The translations under genes were made by a program, and so were the position numbers. The notes beneath the pieces are model-generated. The model worked only from the letters and a program-made list of their open reading frames with translations. It was not told the origin of the DNA and ran no database searches. DNA of 64,000 nucleotides from Calditrichota bacterium. Lineage in GTDB: Bacteria; Electryoneota; RPQS01. Within the stretch, counting starts at the first letter, position 1. Each line of letters starts with the position of its first letter. The stretch lies in NCBI GenBank assembly GCA_020637395.1, contig JACJWA010000001.1:1-64000 (forward strand). The letters run 5' to 3'. Of the stretch, positions 62,741 to 64,000 are shown one piece after another.

Positions 62741-64000
62741 TTACTTCAGGAGCAGCATCTTCTGCTGAGCCGTGAAGCCGTTCACGTCGAGACGCGCGAT
62801 ATACATACCCGACGTCAAACCGGTTGCCTCAAAGCTCACCGAATGCGCACCGGCAGACTGCATACCATTGATCAACGTCGCCACTTCCTGACCCTGAACG
62901 TTGTACACCTTCAGCGTCGTAAATCCGGCTTCGATGAGATCGAAGCGAATGGACGTCGTCGGGTTGAACGGGTTCGGGTAGTTCTGATGCAGCGCATACG
63001 CCGTCACCACACCCGCGTCTGCACGCGGCGTCGCCGACTGCGTCACCAGCAGTTCCTGCGCGCCGTTCACATCCACCGCGGCCAGACTGTAGCTGTAGGC
63101 CGTGCCGTTCGTCAGGTTCGCATCCGTCCACGTGTAGCTGTGACCGGAGGCCGTGTTGCCCTGCGAAGCAACTTGCGTCATCATCGCGCCGTCACGCAGC
63201 ACCACAAAGTGGTGATTGTCGGTTTCGCTCGCCGTGTTCCAGTTGATCGTGATCGAACCATTGCCCGGCACCAACTCGAAGTTCGCCAATTCGACATCCA
63301 ACTGACCGTCGGCAATAATGTAGTCTTCAACTTCGCCCAGGAAGTCAAAGGCATAGGTTCCGCACTGGTCGGTGCAAGCACCGGCAACCGCCAGACCGAA
63401 GCCGTAGCGGCCCACGGGCTGCGACGTCAAACGAAAACGGAACACGCCGTCATAGCGGCCCATATCCAACACGCCCGGATCCAGAACCTGGAACGGCCAG
63501 GCACCCGGTGTCACCAACACGTCCTGGATAATCCACTCGCTCGCCGTCACGATCGGCGGAACATCCGAACATTCGATTTCGTCGCAGAAGTCGCCGTCCA
63601 GATTGCCGTCCTTCCATGCGTTCAAGTAGAGACGGCCACCGCAGTTCGCAAAGCGATCGTATTCCGGACCGGCCGTCACCGTCACGCGCAGATCTTCGTA
63701 CGTGCACGGCATCCACGGCAGGTTCACAAAGACCACACCGTCGTCTTCCGGCAACTGATCCTGATTCAAAATCTCAGGAGCCGCTTCGCCGTCCACCGTC
63801 TGACCCAACCAGGCAATCCCGCTCAAGCCGTGAGCCGGATTGTTGATCATCGTCGGATAGTTACAAGCCGACAGATCGCCGTGATCCACGGCTTCATACG
63901 GAAACTCGCACGTATCCGGAAGCTCCGAGCACACGCACGTTCCGGCTTCGATCTCAAACGCCGTCACCGTGTTATTGTAGGCATCCTTCACCCACAGAAC
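62741..64000 (-). CDS. secreted protein with type IX-like C-terminal domain (3' part; start beyond the window)
   Basis: The frame is open to the window edge, so the 5' part is missing; a GTG at 63991 is not a credible start. At least 419 residues remain: an N-terminal beta-rich, Cys-containing domain with Asp-rich segments (NAWKDGNLDGDFCDEIEC) that recall GEVED-type beta domains (FLGEVEDYI). A fibronectin III-like module follows at about 240-330 (SITINWNTASETDNHHFVVL). The C-terminal sorting domain has YALHQNYPNPFNPTT, VQGQEVATL and GMYIARLD. It is of the same secretion class as the 1-13.6 kb proteins. Function unknown. Confidence 0.82.
   Translation of the reverse strand, partial: VLWVKDAYNNTVTAFEIEAGTCVCSELPDTCEFPYEAVDHGDLSACNYPTMINNPAHGLSGIAWLGQTVDGEAAPEILNQDQLPEDDGVVFVNLPWMPCTYEDLRVTVTAGPEYDRFANCGGRLYLNAWKDGNLDGDFCDEIECSDVPPIVTASEWIIQDVLVTPGAWPFQVLDPGVLDMGRYDGVFRFRLTSQPVGRYGFGLAVAGACTDQCGTYAFDFLGEVEDYIIADGQLDVELANFELVPGNGSITINWNTASETDNHHFVVLRDGAMMTQVASQGNTASGHSYTWTDANLTNGTAYSYSLAAVDVNGAQELLVTQSATPRADAGVVTAYALHQNYPNPFNPTTSIRFDLIEAGFTTLKVYNVQGQEVATLINGMQSAGAHSVSFEATGLTSGMYIARLDVNGFTAQQKMLLLK

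Overview
The window looks like a piece of a Gram-negative, FCB-superphylum-type bacterium (KSB1, Zixibacteria, Calditrichota or similar; a guess from gene content, no phylogeny was run). Reasons: five large secreted proteins end in the 'YPNPFNP...GQEV...G.Y' C-terminal sorting domain of type IX secretion; the cytochrome c maturation genes are System II (CcsA/ResB); and multiheme cytochromes are abundant (55 CXXCH motifs in four genes).

Layout. (1) 1-13.6 kb, plus strand: a run of secreted surface proteins (beta-helix, FG-GAP and giant modular proteins) with type IX-like C-terminal domains, ending in a gene for a sixth secreted protein cut off after its signal peptide by an IS3-family element (13621-15220). 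(2) 15.2-18.3 kb: an AT-richer islet between two 54-nt 3' fragments of tRNA-Ser genes, each followed by its own terminator. It holds a CII-like regulator, two unknown proteins, a Fis-type HTH protein and an HNH nuclease. (3) 18.3-24.7 kb: asparagine synthase plus glycosyltransferase (minus), a selenocysteine peroxiredoxin with an in-frame TGA and a bacterial SECIS-like hairpin (plus), and an ADP-forming acyl-CoA synthetase (minus). (4) 24.8-29.9 kb, minus: subtilisin-like protease with two small coiled-coil periplasmic proteins. (5) 30.2-41.3 kb, minus: an electron-export cluster: NHL beta-propeller, OmcS-like hexaheme cytochrome, outer-membrane beta-barrel with a discoidin-like insert, GNA1162/CsgG-like lipoprotein and partner, SurA-like PPIase, a 26-heme and a 16-heme cytochrome. 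(6) 41.8-55.7 kb, plus: one tightly packed run hemC-D-E-N-H-G-hemX-hemA-hemB-hemL, then a histidine kinase, an OmpR-type regulator and a second OmcS-like cytochrome with seven heme motifs. (7) 55.8-58.7 kb: ccsA and resB, preceded by a near-perfect Rex-type operator. (8) 58.8-62.5 kb, minus: sodium:solute symporter, M20 amidohydrolase and alanine racemase in overlapping order. (9) 62.7-64 kb: 3' part of another type IX cargo protein.

The central theme is cytochrome production. The hem run makes heme from glutamyl-tRNA, CcsA/ResB attach it to CXXCH motifs, and the minus-strand cluster plus the second OmcS-like gene supply periplasmic and extracellular multiheme cytochromes with candidate outer-membrane passage proteins. 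The two OmcS-like proteins resemble the filament-forming cytochrome OmcS of Geobacter in motif order and flanking residues, so the window probably encodes an extracellular cytochrome nanowire system outside the Desulfobacterota.
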